A stretch of 64,000 nt of DNA, from assembly GCA_900102235.1 (NCBI GenBank), contig FMVL01000007.1, forward strand, positions 248,001 through 312,000, written 5' to 3'. The position numbers and the translations under genes are program-made. The notes under the pieces were generated by a model that saw nothing but the letters and a program-made list of their open reading frames with translations, was not told where the DNA came from and ran no database searches. Of the stretch, positions 52,692-62,534 are shown piece after piece. Source of the stretch: Lachnospiraceae bacterium XBB2008 (GTDB lineage: Bacteria; Bacillota; Clostridia; Lachnospirales; Lachnospiraceae). Within the stretch, counting starts at the first letter, position 1, and each line of letters begins with the position of its first letter.

Positions 52692-54611
52692 ATGATACTT
52701 TCCGTACAGAATATTTCAAAATCATATAACGAAGTTCCGGTATTAAAGGGGGCTTCGTTTCATATAGAGGAGCACGACCGTGCAGCCATCGTCGGCCCCA
52801 ACGGATGCGGCAAGACCACTCTCATAAAGATCATCGTGGGTGCAGTCTCTTCTGATTCGGGATCTGTAGCCATATCCAAAGACACGACGGTCGGCTATCT
52901 CGAACAGGATGTATCCACGCGCTTTACGGGCACGGTCATGGATGTTCTCCTTCATACCAGACAGGATATCCTGGATATGGAATCCGAAATGGAAAAAGCC
53001 GCCGCCCTGACCGATACGCTCTCAGGAGACGAACTGACCAGAAATGCGGAACTGCTGTCCTCTCTTCGCGAAAAATATGAAGCGATGGACGGATATTCGT
53101 ACCGGAGCCGTGTAAACGGTATCTGCAAAGGACTCGGCTTTACGGATTCGGATGCCGAAAGAGATGCTGATAATCTCTCCGGCGGTGAAAAAATGCGCGT
53201 CAAGCTCGCACAGATACTGCTATGCGCTCCCGATATCCTGATCATGGACGAGCCGACCAACCATCTGGACATGAGTTCTCTGGAATGGCTTGAAAACTAC
53301 CTGAAAAACTATCCGGGCACTCTCCTTGTCGTAAGCCACGACAGATACTTCCTGGACAGAGTCGTAAATAAGATCATTGAGATAGATATGTGTGAAGTCA
53401 TGACCTTCACGGGCAACTACTCGGAGTATGCCGTCAAAAAAGAAGCCGTCCGGACAGAGCGGATGAACGCCTACTTAAATCAGCAGGCTGATATACACCA
53501 TCAGGAAGAAGTCATCCGAAAACTCCAGTCATACAATCGCGAAAAGAGCATCAAGCGTGCCGAGAGCCGCAAGAAAATGCTCGCAAAGATGACTGTGCTC
53601 GAGAAACCCAGAGAGTATAACGATGCCATGAAGATCGTTCTTGAGCCCTGCATCGAGAGCGGCAAGGATGTCCTGAGCGTGAGGTCCGTTTCCAAATCGT
53701 TCGGATCGCGCGTGCTCTTTGCTGACCAGAACATAGAGATCAAGCGCGGTGAACATGTCGCGATCATCGGCGATAACGGTACCGGCAAGACCACTCTGCT
53801 CAAGATGATCAACGGCCTCGAACTTCCCGATTCGGGTGAGATCGTTCTGGGAACAAAAGTACATGTTGCATACTATGATCAGGAGCACCATGTGCTTAAT
53901 GATGACAAGACTCTCTTTCAGGAGATATCGGATACATATCCCAAAATGACCGAGACCGAGATACGAAACACCCTCGCTGCCTTCCTTTTTACCGGCGATG
54001 ATGTATTCAAGCTGATCGGTACTCTCTCGGGAGGCGAAAAAGGGCGTCTGTCCCTGGCCAAGCTCATGCTCTCGGAAGCCAACCTGCTCATCCTCGACGA
54101 GCCCACCAACCATCTCGACATCACTTCCCGCGAGATCCTCGAAGATGCGATCAATCACTATACAGGAACGGTTCTGTACGTATCCCACGACAGATACTTC
54201 ATAGACCGTACAGCCGTGCGCATTCTTGAACTCTCGGGTTGTAATTTCACGTCATACGAAGGCGATTATACATATTACATGTATAAAAGCGCCGAGCTTA
54301 AGTCCGACCTGAATGTCAGCGGAAATGCCGCGGCATCCACCGTTACTGCACCCGCCTCTGCCGGAGCGGCTGACTATCAGGCCCAGAAAAAAGCCGCCGC
54401 CGAAAAGCGCAAACGTGAAAACGATCTCAAAAAATGCGAAGAAGAAATAGAACGTCTGGAGAAAGAAAACAGCGATCTCGAAGACCGGATGTCCGATCCC
54501 GCGATCGCCGTTAATTCAGTTAAACTTCAGGAGCTCTCCAACCGGATCGAAGACAATAACGCCAAACTGTCCGAATTGATGGAGCTTTGGGAGACCCTGT
54601 CGGAAGACTGA
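52692..54611 (+). CDS. ABC-F ATPase (EF3-type translation/resistance factor)
   Basis: A 639-residue cytosolic protein with two ABC domains and no membrane segments. Walker A motifs GPNGCGKTTL and GDNGTGKTTL, signatures LSGGEKMRVKLAQ and LSGGEKGRLSLAK, Walker B segments LIMDEPTNHLDM and LILDEPTNHLDI. A linker rich in basic residues (about 240-310) and a C-terminal coiled coil (about 565-635) resemble Uup/YdiF-type ABC-F proteins, which act on the ribosome. The stop codon directly abuts the icd stop on the other strand (TGATCA). Confidence 0.93.
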   Translation: MILSVQNISKSYNEVPVLKGASFHIEEHDRAAIVGPNGCGKTTLIKIIVGAVSSDSGSVAISKDTTVGYLEQDVSTRFTGTVMDVLLHTRQDILDMESEMEKAAALTDTLSGDELTRNAELLSSLREKYEAMDGYSYRSRVNGICKGLGFTDSDAERDADNLSGGEKMRVKLAQILLCAPDILIMDEPTNHLDMSSLEWLENYLKNYPGTLLVVSHDRYFLDRVVNKIIEIDMCEVMTFTGNYSEYAVKKEAVRTERMNAYLNQQADIHHQEEVIRKLQSYNREKSIKRAESRKKMLAKMTVLEKPREYNDAMKIVLEPCIESGKDVLSVRSVSKSFGSRVLFADQNIEIKRGEHVAIIGDNGTGKTTLLKMINGLELPDSGEIVLGTKVHVAYYDQEHHVLNDDKTLFQEISDTYPKMTETEIRNTLAAFLFTGDDVFKLIGTLSGGEKGRLSLAKLMLSEANLLILDEPTNHLDITSREILEDAINHYTGTVLYVSHDRYFIDRTAVRILELSGCNFTSYEGDYTYYMYKSAELKSDLNVSGNAAASTVTAPASAGAADYQAQKKAAAEKRKRENDLKKCEEEIERLEKENSDLEDRMSDPAIAVNSVKLQELSNRIEDNNAKLSELMELWETLSED

Positions 54612-55814
54612 TCAGGCTATTGAATCATATGTCTTCCTTACTTCTTTGATGAATTCCTGAGTATTATATACAACTACATTTTCAAGCGAAGTGATAAGAG
54701 CCAGATCTTTGGTCATCTTGCCTGACTCTATGGTCCAGAGCACTGCTCTCTCCATATCGTCAGCATAGGTCACCAGTTCGGGAATGTTATCGAGTTCGCC
54801 TCTCTTTCTGAGCGCTCCTGTCCATGCAAATATGGTTGCAACGGAATTGGTGGAAGTCTCCTCTCCGGCAAGATGCTTGTAGAAATGTCTCTGAACGGTT
54901 CCGTGAGCAGCTTCATACTCATATACTCCGTCCGGACTTACAAGTACGGAGGTCATCATGGCCAGTGAGCCGAAAGCGGACGAGATCATATCACTCATGA
55001 CATCTCCGTCGTAATTCTTGCACGCCCAGATGAAGCCGCCTTTGCTCTTCATGACACGAGCTACCGCATCATCGATCAGTGTGTAGAAATAAGTGATACC
55101 CAGTCTGTTGAATTCGTCTTTGTATTCTTTCTCATATATCTCCTGGAATATATCCTTGAATGTATGATCGTATTTCTTGGAGATCGTATCCTTGGTCGAG
55201 AACCACAGATCCTGCATCGAATCGATGGCATACTTAAAGCATGCATGAGCAAAACTTGTGATCGAAGCATCCGTATTGTGCATTCCCTGAAGGACTCCTG
55301 CTCCCTTAAAGTCATGGATCAGTTCTCTGGTCTCGGAACCGTCCGCAGCGGTGTATACAAGTTCGGCTTTTCCGGCGCCGGGAACTCTGATCTCGGCATT
55401 CTTATATACATCACCGTATGCATGACGCGCGAGTGTGATGGGCTTCTTCCAGTTACGCACGCAGGGTTCAATACCCTTGACCACGATGGGGGCGCGGAAG
55501 ACCGTACCGTCGAGTGCGGCTCTGATAGTTCCGTTCGGACTCTTCCACATCTGCTTTAACTTATATTCTTCCACGCGCGCTGCATTGGGAGTGATAGTTG
55601 CACATTTAACGGCAACTCCCAGTCGTTTGGTAGCTTCCGCGGAATCAATCGTAACCTGATCGTCGGTCTCATTTCTGTATTCGAGTCCCAGATCATAATA
55701 CTCTGTCTTCAGGTCAATATAGGGAAGGATCAGCTCATCCTTTATCATCTTCCAGATGATCCTGGTCATCTCGTCTCCGTCCATCTCTACGAGAGGGGTT
55801 GTCATGTTGATCAT
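54612..55814 (-). CDS. icd: Isocitrate dehydrogenase, NADP-dependent (eukaryotic-like class)
   Basis: A 400-residue enzyme that oxidises isocitrate to 2-oxoglutarate, giving NADPH and the carbon skeleton for glutamate. It belongs to the dimeric class shared with eukaryotes: [50 protein letters not shown] and [18 protein letters not shown] precedes the ATG. It follows the GntR/FCD gene by 26 bp, so that regulator probably controls it. Confidence 0.95.
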   Translation of the reverse strand: MINMTTPLVEMDGDEMTRIIWKMIKDELILPYIDLKTEYYDLGLEYRNETDDQVTIDSAEATKRLGVAVKCATITPNAARVEEYKLKQMWKSPNGTIRAALDGTVFRAPIVVKGIEPCVRNWKKPITLARHAYGDVYKNAEIRVPGAGKAELVYTAADGSETRELIHDFKGAGVLQGMHNTDASITSFAHACFKYAIDSMQDLWFSTKDTISKKYDHTFKDIFQEIYEKEYKDEFNRLGITYFYTLIDDAVARVMKSKGGFIWACKNYDGDVMSDMISSAFGSLAMMTSVLVSPDGVYEYEAAHGTVQRHFYKHLAGEETSTNSVATIFAWTGALRKRGELDNIPELVTYADDMERAVLWTIESGKMTKDLALITSLENVVVYNTQEFIKEVRKTYDSIA

Positions 55815-55840
55815 GATAGTTTCTCCTTTTTTATCATCTA

Positions 55841-56530
55841 TTATTCCGGACTTCCGTACAGGTTGTAGAGTCCGTTTTCCACCATGTTCTGATATGCGTT
55901 GTTGATATGCAGGTTGGCAAGTTTTTCCGCCTGCTTAAGATCGTGAGATTTGATCGCTTCCATGATGGCGCGGTGCTCTTCATTGGACACCGTACCGCGG
56001 CTGGTAGAAAGAGTCTTCTTGCGGATACGGATCACGTACTGATGATAGTCCTTTAAAAGGTTCTCCAGCATCTTGGAATCACACGCTTCATAAAGCAGCT
56101 CATGGAATCTGTTATCGAGTTCGGCCATCTGATCCATATGCCCCTTGGATGCATGGAACTCACCGAGATAGATATTCTCTTCCATCTCCTCGAGCTGCTC
56201 CTCGGTGATATGGTCACAGGCTAACCTCGCACACAATCCTTCAAGATGAGAACGGATCATATAGATGTCTTTCACATCCTTGCCTGTGATGCCGGTGACG
56301 AAGGCACCCTTGTTGGGAATGATAGTGATCAGTCCCTCGAGTTCGAGCTGCCTGAATGCTTCGCGCACCGGAGTACGGCTGACGCCGAGTTCTTCTCCGA
56401 TCGATATCTCTCTGAGTTCTTCGTTTTCTTTGAGCTTACCGCTCAAGATATCCTCGCGCAGCCTGTTGTATACACGTCCCCTTAGAGAATATTTGTCGGT
56501 AACTTCTTTTTTTACATCATTTTCGTTCAT
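55841..56530 (-). CDS. GntR-family regulator with FCD ligand domain
   Basis: A 229-residue repressor-type protein. The winged helix (about 15-80) reads [37 protein letters not shown]. The all-helical FCD domain follows ([36 protein letters not shown]), which in relatives binds metal and organic acids. In an operon with icd, so a tricarboxylate or related acid is a reasonable but unproven ligand. An FCD-type palindrome overlaps its own promoter, implying autoregulation. Confidence 0.92.
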   Translation of the reverse strand: MNENDVKKEVTDKYSLRGRVYNRLREDILSGKLKENEELREISIGEELGVSRTPVREAFRQLELEGLITIIPNKGAFVTGITGKDVKDIYMIRSHLEGLCARLACDHITEEQLEEMEENIYLGEFHASKGHMDQMAELDNRFHELLYEACDSKMLENLLKDYHQYVIRIRKKTLSTSRGTVSNEEHRAIMEAIKSHDLKQAEKLANLHINNAYQNMVENGLYNLYGSPE

Positions 56531-56550
56531 ATCGCGCCTCTCAATGCATC

Positions 56551-56589
56551 ATTGTATACAATTATACTCCTACCCTTTTGCTTTCTCAA
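56551..56589 (-). promoter_or_regulatory. Promoter of gntR-icd with overlapping palindromic operator
   Basis: Minus-strand TTGAGA (56584-56589), 17 bp, TATAAT (56561-56566). Immediately downstream and sharing two bases is the perfect 12-bp palindrome ATTGTATACAAT (56551-56562), the kind of site bound by FadR/FCD regulators. It covers the expected start site, so binding should repress. Confidence 0.8.
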
Positions 56590-56600
56590 CCGTTCAGACA

Positions 56601-56640
56601 AAAACAAAGCCACGCAACGGATTCGCTCCTTTGCGTGGCT
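56601..56640 (-). terminator. Terminator of the giant surface protein gene
   Basis: A perfect 10-bp stem (AGCCACGCAA with TTGCGTGGCT) with a 13-base loop is followed on the minus strand by TTGTTTTTG, 25 bp beyond the stop codon. Confidence 0.88.
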
Positions 56641-56664
56641 GTTTATATTTTGATTATATACCTG

Positions 56665-59600
56665 TTATGCGGTTACCGCTACAGTCTTTTTATCTTTCTT
56701 CAGGAACATGAATATCGATCCTGCAAAAAGTGCTATGGCAAGGAACCACTTCGGATGTATCGGATCACCTGTCTTAGGTGAAGCATCAAGCATCTCTGAA
56801 GCTACCAGGTTATTGGTATCGGCATAGATCACATAAGGCGAGAAGTGGGTCGCTGTAAATGTGACCGTAGGAGTACCGTTGATCGTATTAAATCTCGTTC
56901 CGAGATCCTCGAGCTGATTATTGGCTACCGCTCCTACCTTGTTGTTTCCGCCGTACTGACGGAGCTCATCGGGTATCGGGAGCGTTATCTCAATTGATAG
57001 TCCCGTAGTATCCGTTATCTTCGTGGTACCTGTCGAATCATACAGGCTGATATCGCAAGGCCAGTACTTAAGCGCATCCAGGCTGCCGTATCTGTTATTG
57101 AGTGCATTCTCAACGGCATTGGTTGCCTCGTTGGTCTCAGTAACCTTGATGATGAAGCTGTCTGTCGAACCTCTTACGGTTGCCGAAGCCAGATCTACAT
57201 TGCTGACGCCGCCCTTGTTGACCTGAACCTGCGTCTGTCCGGTCGCCGTTCGTCCGGTTGCCGGAGGTCTGGAACTGTTACCGGTAGCATATCTTACGGC
57301 ATTGGAGGATGATGATTTGTCATCCTTATAGTTGGCCGTAACAGTTACATTCTTGTTCGGCATGGTAAATGTGGTAGCCGGTAAAGTCGTGCTGGCAAGT
57401 GTTACATCGGCCGTTGACCAACTGTCAAATACTTTACCCTTAGGAGGATCGTTGGCTGCTATAACAACACCTGAACCTGCCACATAATTACCGGATCCGC
57501 TGCCGTTTACAACGGTAACTCTGAATATCGGACCGACACCGTTATTGCTGTTGCCGGAAGTGCTGCCGTTGGTATTTCCGGATACAGGTACAGGGTACGG
57601 GATATACTGTGTACCGCCACCGCCGGAACCGCCGCCGGAGCCGCCGTTACCGCCACCTCCGTTACCGGATGTATCCTTCTCCCATACGGCATATATATCC
57701 GTATCTGCGGTTATATTGCTGAAGTCCTGAGGAAGCCAGTTCTTAAATACATAACCGCTCTTGGTAGGTGTAGGAGGTGTAGGTGATGCTCCCCCGTCCG
57801 GAACCTGATATGTAGCGTAAACCGTCGTCTCATCAGTATCCAGGAATCTGACGGTGTGGTAATCCGAAGAGGATATCTTCTCGTATGTTGCGGTAAATGT
57901 GGTCGGATTATCCGTAATGTTCTTAAATCCGTCAGTGCTGGATGGATCTCTAACCCACTTGATATTTCCGTCATCGTCACGAACGATCTCATATCCTTCA
58001 TCTACATGGGACGGTAAGGATGTCGGAGGTGAAGCTGCCGTACCGAAAGCTACTGTCTCTCTGTCAACTTCCGTTCTGTCACCGCTCAGGATCGTGTAAT
58101 AGATAACCGTGCAGTCGTCATTCTTATATGATGCGATGAACTCCATGTCACCGTTTACGATCAGATCTGCCACTTCATCGGAGGTATAGATCGTTACATT
58201 CTTATTCTCATCTGTATACTTCCAACCCTTGAATTCACTACCGGGATGGCTGGGGTCGTTAGGCATATATACAGATCCGATCGTTGATCCGGAATCGATC
58301 TTAAATGACTTAAGCGAAAATGAAGTGGAGTTATCAGTAGGATCGGTGTAGTCCCAGAATGTAACAGTGCAGGGAACGGGCTGATCCTTCCATACGATAT
58401 ACGGATAATCAGGATTCTCGGCATAACTTACGGGACCAGATGATCCTTCTCCGGGATCGGGAGTATAGAACGTAACCGTTCTGTAATTCTTGATCGCATC
58501 CTTATTGCTCACATAAGGGTTAAATTCGTTCTCTGTTTTTGAGTTATTGGCATCCACAACAGTACCTGTTGCGTCAGACTGGTATCCCGCATAAAACTCA
58601 TTATATGAACTGCTGCCCTTATTACCGTTTACGGTTATCGCAAAAGCATCTGCAGCGATACCGTTAAGTGCGGGGTTAGGAAGGACAACGCTGTCGAGGT
58701 TATCCGTATCAAGAAATGCGTCCTTCTTGATCGAAACAGTCGAATTCGGAAGCGTAACCTTATTGATTCTGTCTGCACCCGCAAAGGCTCTTTCCGGAAC
58801 CTCTTTTATCGAAGATTTCGACAGATCGACTGCCGATAAACCGTCACAGTTCATGAATGCTTCCGGATAAAGAGAAGTTACACCTGCCATCTCATCTGCT
58901 GATACGGAAGCGCCTGCATTGGATGCGCTCCTGTTCTCAAGGCATTCAACAACAGCTTTTCCGTTTGTATTATCATAGATTATATAGTCCTGACAGCTGA
59001 AGTTTGATCCGGCAAAATAAATGTCATCCAGTGATGTACAATCCCTGAACGGGCGAACGCCCATAGTGTTAACATCTCCGGAGATGCTCACATTACTCAG
59101 AGCGGAATCACCCCAGAATGCATAATCACCTATCTCATTACCGCCGACCATGTCAAAGCTCTCAAGATTTTTCATGCCTGCGAAGGTATAAGGCTCTACG
59201 GTCTTTACGGAATTGAGTTTTATGGATTTGATCGCTACGTTTGCTCCGATATTGCTGAGGCTGGAATCTGTTGTGTCAAATGTTGTGCTGACCTGTTTCC
59301 CGTCTGACCCCAGATTTGAAAACAGACCTTCCTTGATATGTTCAATGCCCGGATAGACATCAATGCTCTCGATCGAACTTGCACAGATCTTCTGATCCTC
59401 AGTCTGCAGAGGATTAGCATCGGGATCTGCCCAATAGTCTTTAACCCTTTCCATTGAATTCAACTGATCTTCTGTCAGGAAAGGATATTTATCAAGTACT
59501 ACCGCTTTAGCTGCAGGAGTGGTAGCATTCTGCCAATCGGTAATAATGGTCGTCAGATATTTCTTGGTCGGATACTCAACAAGTTCATTCTCATCTCCGG

Positions 59601-62250
59601 TCGGTATACGATCGGGATTGAACATAACAGTCTGGAAACTCGGCCATCCGCTGTAATATGTGATATATGTCGTAGGCTGCGAACCTATGTTGATGTTATT
59701 GTCTGCGTTCATCGCATACTGGAACGGAGCATAATTCACATCCACAGCTCCGACGAAGCTGAGTTTGGGGTTGGAGTCCAATCCGTTGTGTCCCTCACTG
59801 TTTACACATGTCCCGGGATGAGCACCCTCAAATGCCTGAGTATCAAATGCTCCGTCGCCAATCGTCAGGTTATAATTGGTGTCTGTGAAATATACCGTCT
59901 GAAGGTTGTGGCAGCCTTTAAACGCATCCGAATCAATTCTCTGAACCGTTCCGGGTATGTATACTCGTCTGAGCGAACAGTTATTGTTAAAACCGGTAGA
60001 TCCGATGGTAGACACACTGTATCCGCCGATGGTAGCCGGAATAGTGATGACATGACAGTCCTTATCAATATTTGAAGATACGAGGTTATTACCTGTGTCA
60101 ACCACAAAAGTGTTTTCATGTGACGGATCTTCGTCACATACCATTACGATCTCGTAATTGCCTTTATTCTTGGTGTTGTCATATTTAAAGGCGGCAGAAT
60201 GGTCTTTCGCAGTCTTGTGCAGTGCAGCACCGTCGCACGACTCAAAGTAGAAGTTCTCATCCAGCGTTGCAAGCCAATCGTCGATATCACAAGTGTCAAC
60301 GCCTGTGGCATCATGGTGAAATGTATTCATTTCTGTAGCTTCGGTATATCCTCCCGAATACCCCGTATCAACAAACGGATCGCCATCGATAATATCAAAT
60401 GTAAAGTTTCCGGCAGTGTCATTATCATTTATGGACAGATTGCTGGGTTCCAAAAGAGCAACGCGCTTAAGTCCGGTACATCCATCAAAATAATGAACCG
60501 GTACTTTCTGCGACAATGATCTGGGAATTATGATCTCTTCAAGCCCACCGCATCCGTTGAAAATGTTGTAGCCGATCACATTCAGGTTTGAATCGCCCGC
60601 ACTGTCAAACAGGTTTATGCTCTTTAAGCCATTGCAGCCTCTGAAAGCCCTGTCTCCCAAAGCAAATACATGGATCGGAACAGAGAATTTCTGCAGATTG
60701 ATACAGTTTTCAAACGCGGATGCACCGATCATCGCAAGGTCGGACGACATCCATGGCGACTCATCATTAGGATTGATCGAGGCCAACTTGGTACATCCGT
60801 AAAACGCTCCGTTACCGATCGTATTGAGCTGATTGGAGAATGTAACGCTCTGAAGACTGGTGCACTGATAAAACGCAAAATCTCCTATTCCGGAAAGCGA
60901 AGGATTTATGGTCAGATTAATAAGTTTACCTTTATTGCTGAAAACGCCTCTGTCGGGATAGCAGGTAACAGTCTTTCCATCTGTGCTGGTCTCTGTAGTA
61001 GGCTCTGTAACGGTCCACTTGCCGGTAAATTCTCCGTTTGTATCAAACACCGGAAGTATAGTCTGCATGCCAATGTACTTAACCTTACAGTCATATACAC
61101 GTCCGGTGGTACCGGTAGGATCGGACACGCTGAATTTGGAAGGATCCGAGACTTCGGCAGCGGTGGGCACGGCTCCGCTGGTCTTATAATAATAGAGTGT
61201 CTGATCGATCCCTCCGGGTGACCATTTGTCTACATTATCCCTGTAGCAGGGAACATATGTCAGAACATCCTTGCTGTATACGGGAAAATATGCAAACTTA
61301 TTCTGCCATGTGCCGGCAAAATGAAGAATGGATTCATCGTTCGGATCAGCTACTCCGGCACTGGGATCATAATTATATGCCCAGAACGAAACCCTATACG
61401 CAGGATCGCCGACATTAAGTCCCGAATCCTTGTAACCGGCTTCTTCATTCATGGCATTTGTGAATTCGGGAACAAAGGAACTGCCAACCTGCTTTGTCCA
61501 GAACTCCTCATTATTATGAAAAGTACCGTTGGTTATCTGAGTCTGAGCGATCTCGGAAGCGGTAAGATTGGTGTTTGCCCTGAATGTATCATCGATGGCC
61601 GCCGACTGTTCATAGAAGCTGGCCGTATATTTCAATCCGTCCACCGGGTCGGATTGCTGTGCGGAACTTGCATAATAAAGGAAATTACCCTCTCTGTTGA
61701 CTGCACAGTATGAGAACCGGCCGCTTGAAGTGTTATTGGTATATGCATAGTAAGCATCTACCTCATTCTGGATGGTAAGATTACCGGAATTGTCTATGTT
61801 GGAATCATTGATACCGAGGATGACCGCGAACTGATCACCGCTCCCGTCACGTATGAATGCAAATCTGTAGGTATCTGTCTCATCTATATAAACCTGCTCA
61901 TTGGCCTTGATATAAGGCACCTTGCTACGCCAGTTGGCATCAGCATCAACACCGTTTATGCTCTCATATGCGTTATTGGTATCATCCTTGTAATGAACAG
62001 CCCTGACCAGATTCTTGTTAAATGTAATGTCCGTAGCACTTACAACAGTATCAGCGGAGTAATCCGTACCGGGAACGCTTTTCGCACTGGTCCGTTCTAC
62101 GGGTATCGCAGCTACAACTATCGCAGACGCAAGGAACAGTCCGCCGATAGTTCGCCGAACCTGTTTTTTCATCCGTCTTTTGCTTGGTTTCTTTCTGGAA
62201 GTACCTACCGAACCATTAGTCGCAGATGAGTTTGTGGTATTAGTAGCCAT
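56665..62250 (-). CDS. Giant BspA-like LRR surface protein with SPKTG sortase anchor
   Basis: An 1861-residue secreted protein. Parts: long basic signal peptide (hydrophobic core about 37-51); a unique N-terminal region to about 430; BspA/LRR_5-type leucine-rich repeats in three groups (about 440-645, 745-795, 960-1205; pattern IGxxAFxxCxxLxxVxxxxxxxxI); two or three Listeria/Bacteroides-type beta repeats with GWxY or NWxP ends (about 1290-1515); a Gly/Ser-rich linker (about 1527-1570); another beta repeat; and a C-terminal SPKTGD signal (about 1820) with membrane helix and basic tail. SPKTG is the class recognised by clostridial SrtB-like sortases. The ATG at 62248-62250 fits GAGGAG. Probably an adhesin or ligand-binding surface protein; target unknown. 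Confidence 0.88.
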   Translation of the reverse strand: MATNTTNSSATNGSVGTSRKKPSKRRMKKQVRRTIGGLFLASAIVVAAIPVERTSAKSVPGTDYSADTVVSATDITFNKNLVRAVHYKDDTNNAYESINGVDADANWRSKVPYIKANEQVYIDETDTYRFAFIRDGSGDQFAVILGINDSNIDNSGNLTIQNEVDAYYAYTNNTSSGRFSYCAVNREGNFLYYASSAQQSDPVDGLKYTASFYEQSAAIDDTFRANTNLTASEIAQTQITNGTFHNNEEFWTKQVGSSFVPEFTNAMNEEAGYKDSGLNVGDPAYRVSFWAYNYDPSAGVADPNDESILHFAGTWQNKFAYFPVYSKDVLTYVPCYRDNVDKWSPGGIDQTLYYYKTSGAVPTAAEVSDPSKFSVSDPTGTTGRVYDCKVKYIGMQTILPVFDTNGEFTGKWTVTEPTTETSTDGKTVTCYPDRGVFSNKGKLINLTINPSLSGIGDFAFYQCTSLQSVTFSNQLNTIGNGAFYGCTKLASINPNDESPWMSSDLAMIGASAFENCINLQKFSVPIHVFALGDRAFRGCNGLKSINLFDSAGDSNLNVIGYNIFNGCGGLEEIIIPRSLSQKVPVHYFDGCTGLKRVALLEPSNLSINDNDTAGNFTFDIIDGDPFVDTGYSGGYTEATEMNTFHHDATGVDTCDIDDWLATLDENFYFESCDGAALHKTAKDHSAAFKYDNTKNKGNYEIVMVCDEDPSHENTFVVDTGNNLVSSNIDKDCHVITIPATIGGYSVSTIGSTGFNNNCSLRRVYIPGTVQRIDSDAFKGCHNLQTVYFTDTNYNLTIGDGAFDTQAFEGAHPGTCVNSEGHNGLDSNPKLSFVGAVDVNYAPFQYAMNADNNINIGSQPTTYITYYSGWPSFQTVMFNPDRIPTGDENELVEYPTKKYLTTIITDWQNATTPAAKAVVLDKYPFLTEDQLNSMERVKDYWADPDANPLQTEDQKICASSIESIDVYPGIEHIKEGLFSNLGSDGKQVSTTFDTTDSSLSNIGANVAIKSIKLNSVKTVEPYTFAGMKNLESFDMVGGNEIGDYAFWGDSALSNVSISGDVNTMGVRPFRDCTSLDDIYFAGSNFSCQDYIIYDNTNGKAVVECLENRSASNAGASVSADEMAGVTSLYPEAFMNCDGLSAVDLSKSSIKEVPERAFAGADRINKVTLPNSTVSIKKDAFLDTDNLDSVVLPNPALNGIAADAFAITVNGNKGSSSYNEFYAGYQSDATGTVVDANNSKTENEFNPYVSNKDAIKNYRTVTFYTPDPGEGSSGPVSYAENPDYPYIVWKDQPVPCTVTFWDYTDPTDNSTSFSLKSFKIDSGSTIGSVYMPNDPSHPGSEFKGWKYTDENKNVTIYTSDEVADLIVNGDMEFIASYKNDDCTVIYYTILSGDRTEVDRETVAFGTAASPPTSLPSHVDEGYEIVRDDDGNIKWVRDPSSTDGFKNITDNPTTFTATYEKISSSDYHTVRFLDTDETTVYATYQVPDGGASPTPPTPTKSGYVFKNWLPQDFSNITADTDIYAVWEKDTSGNGGGGNGGSGGGSGGGGTQYIPYPVPVSGNTNGSTSGNSNNGVGPIFRVTVVNGSGSGNYVAGSGVVIAANDPPKGKVFDSWSTADVTLASTTLPATTFTMPNKNVTVTANYKDDKSSSSNAVRYATGNSSRPPATGRTATGQTQVQVNKGGVSNVDLASATVRGSTDSFIIKVTETNEATNAVENALNNRYGSLDALKYWPCDISLYDSTGTTKITDTTGLSIEITLPIPDELRQYGGNNKVGAVANNQLEDLGTRFNTINGTPTVTFTATHFSPYVIYADTNNLVASEMLDASPKTGDPIHPKWFLAIALFAGSIFMFLKKDKKTVAVTA

Positions 62251-62348
62251 TCTTTTGCTCCTCATGTATTATGCATCCATGCCCATAAACCGCCGATCAT
62301 CCTTGATCTGCATATTATTCCGATGTTTCCGGCTGAGTGCGCCAATAC

Positions 62349-62393
62349 ATAAGGACATACAGTCCTTATATAATTTATCGGACGATCACGCAA
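62349..62393 (-). promoter_or_regulatory. Candidate promoter of the surface protein with inverted repeat at the start site
   Basis: Minus-strand TTGCGT (62388-62393), 17 bp, TATAAG (62365-62370). A perfect 8-bp inverted repeat, ATAAGGAC-TGTAT-GTCCTTAT (62349-62369), overlaps the -10 and the expected start site, suggesting a repressor site. The leader of about 110 nt down to the ATG has some pairing potential but matches no riboswitch I know. Confidence 0.55.
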
Positions 62394-62498
62394 ATTTCTT
62401 TATATTTGGGCACACTTCTCCAGTAAACATAAAAATACTCAATATCATTTTACAAGATATTGGGATATTTTCAAGACAAAAATGCAATATATGGTATG

Positions 62499-62527
62499 TT
62501 GAAGAGGTATTTCGTTTCTGTTATCAT
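62499..62527 (+). promoter_or_regulatory. Promoter of the AlkD-like gene
   Basis: TTGAAG (62499-62504), 17 bp, TATCAT (62522-62527), with TGT in front of the -10. Only 7 nt separate the -10 from the ATG at 62535 and no ribosome site is present, so the mRNA should be leaderless. Confidence 0.7.
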
Positions 62528-62534
62528 CTGAAAT

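Noticed and set aside
58640-60900. Tandem or CRISPR-like repeats in the region of the surface protein
   Set aside because: The periodicity is at protein level (LRR_5 units); the DNA units diverge and there are no uniform spacers.
62251-62360. c-di-GMP riboswitch in the surface-protein leader
   Set aside because: The leader has GGAAAC and some GCC/GGC pairing but lacks the conserved class I and class II cores that I know, so I did not annotate it.
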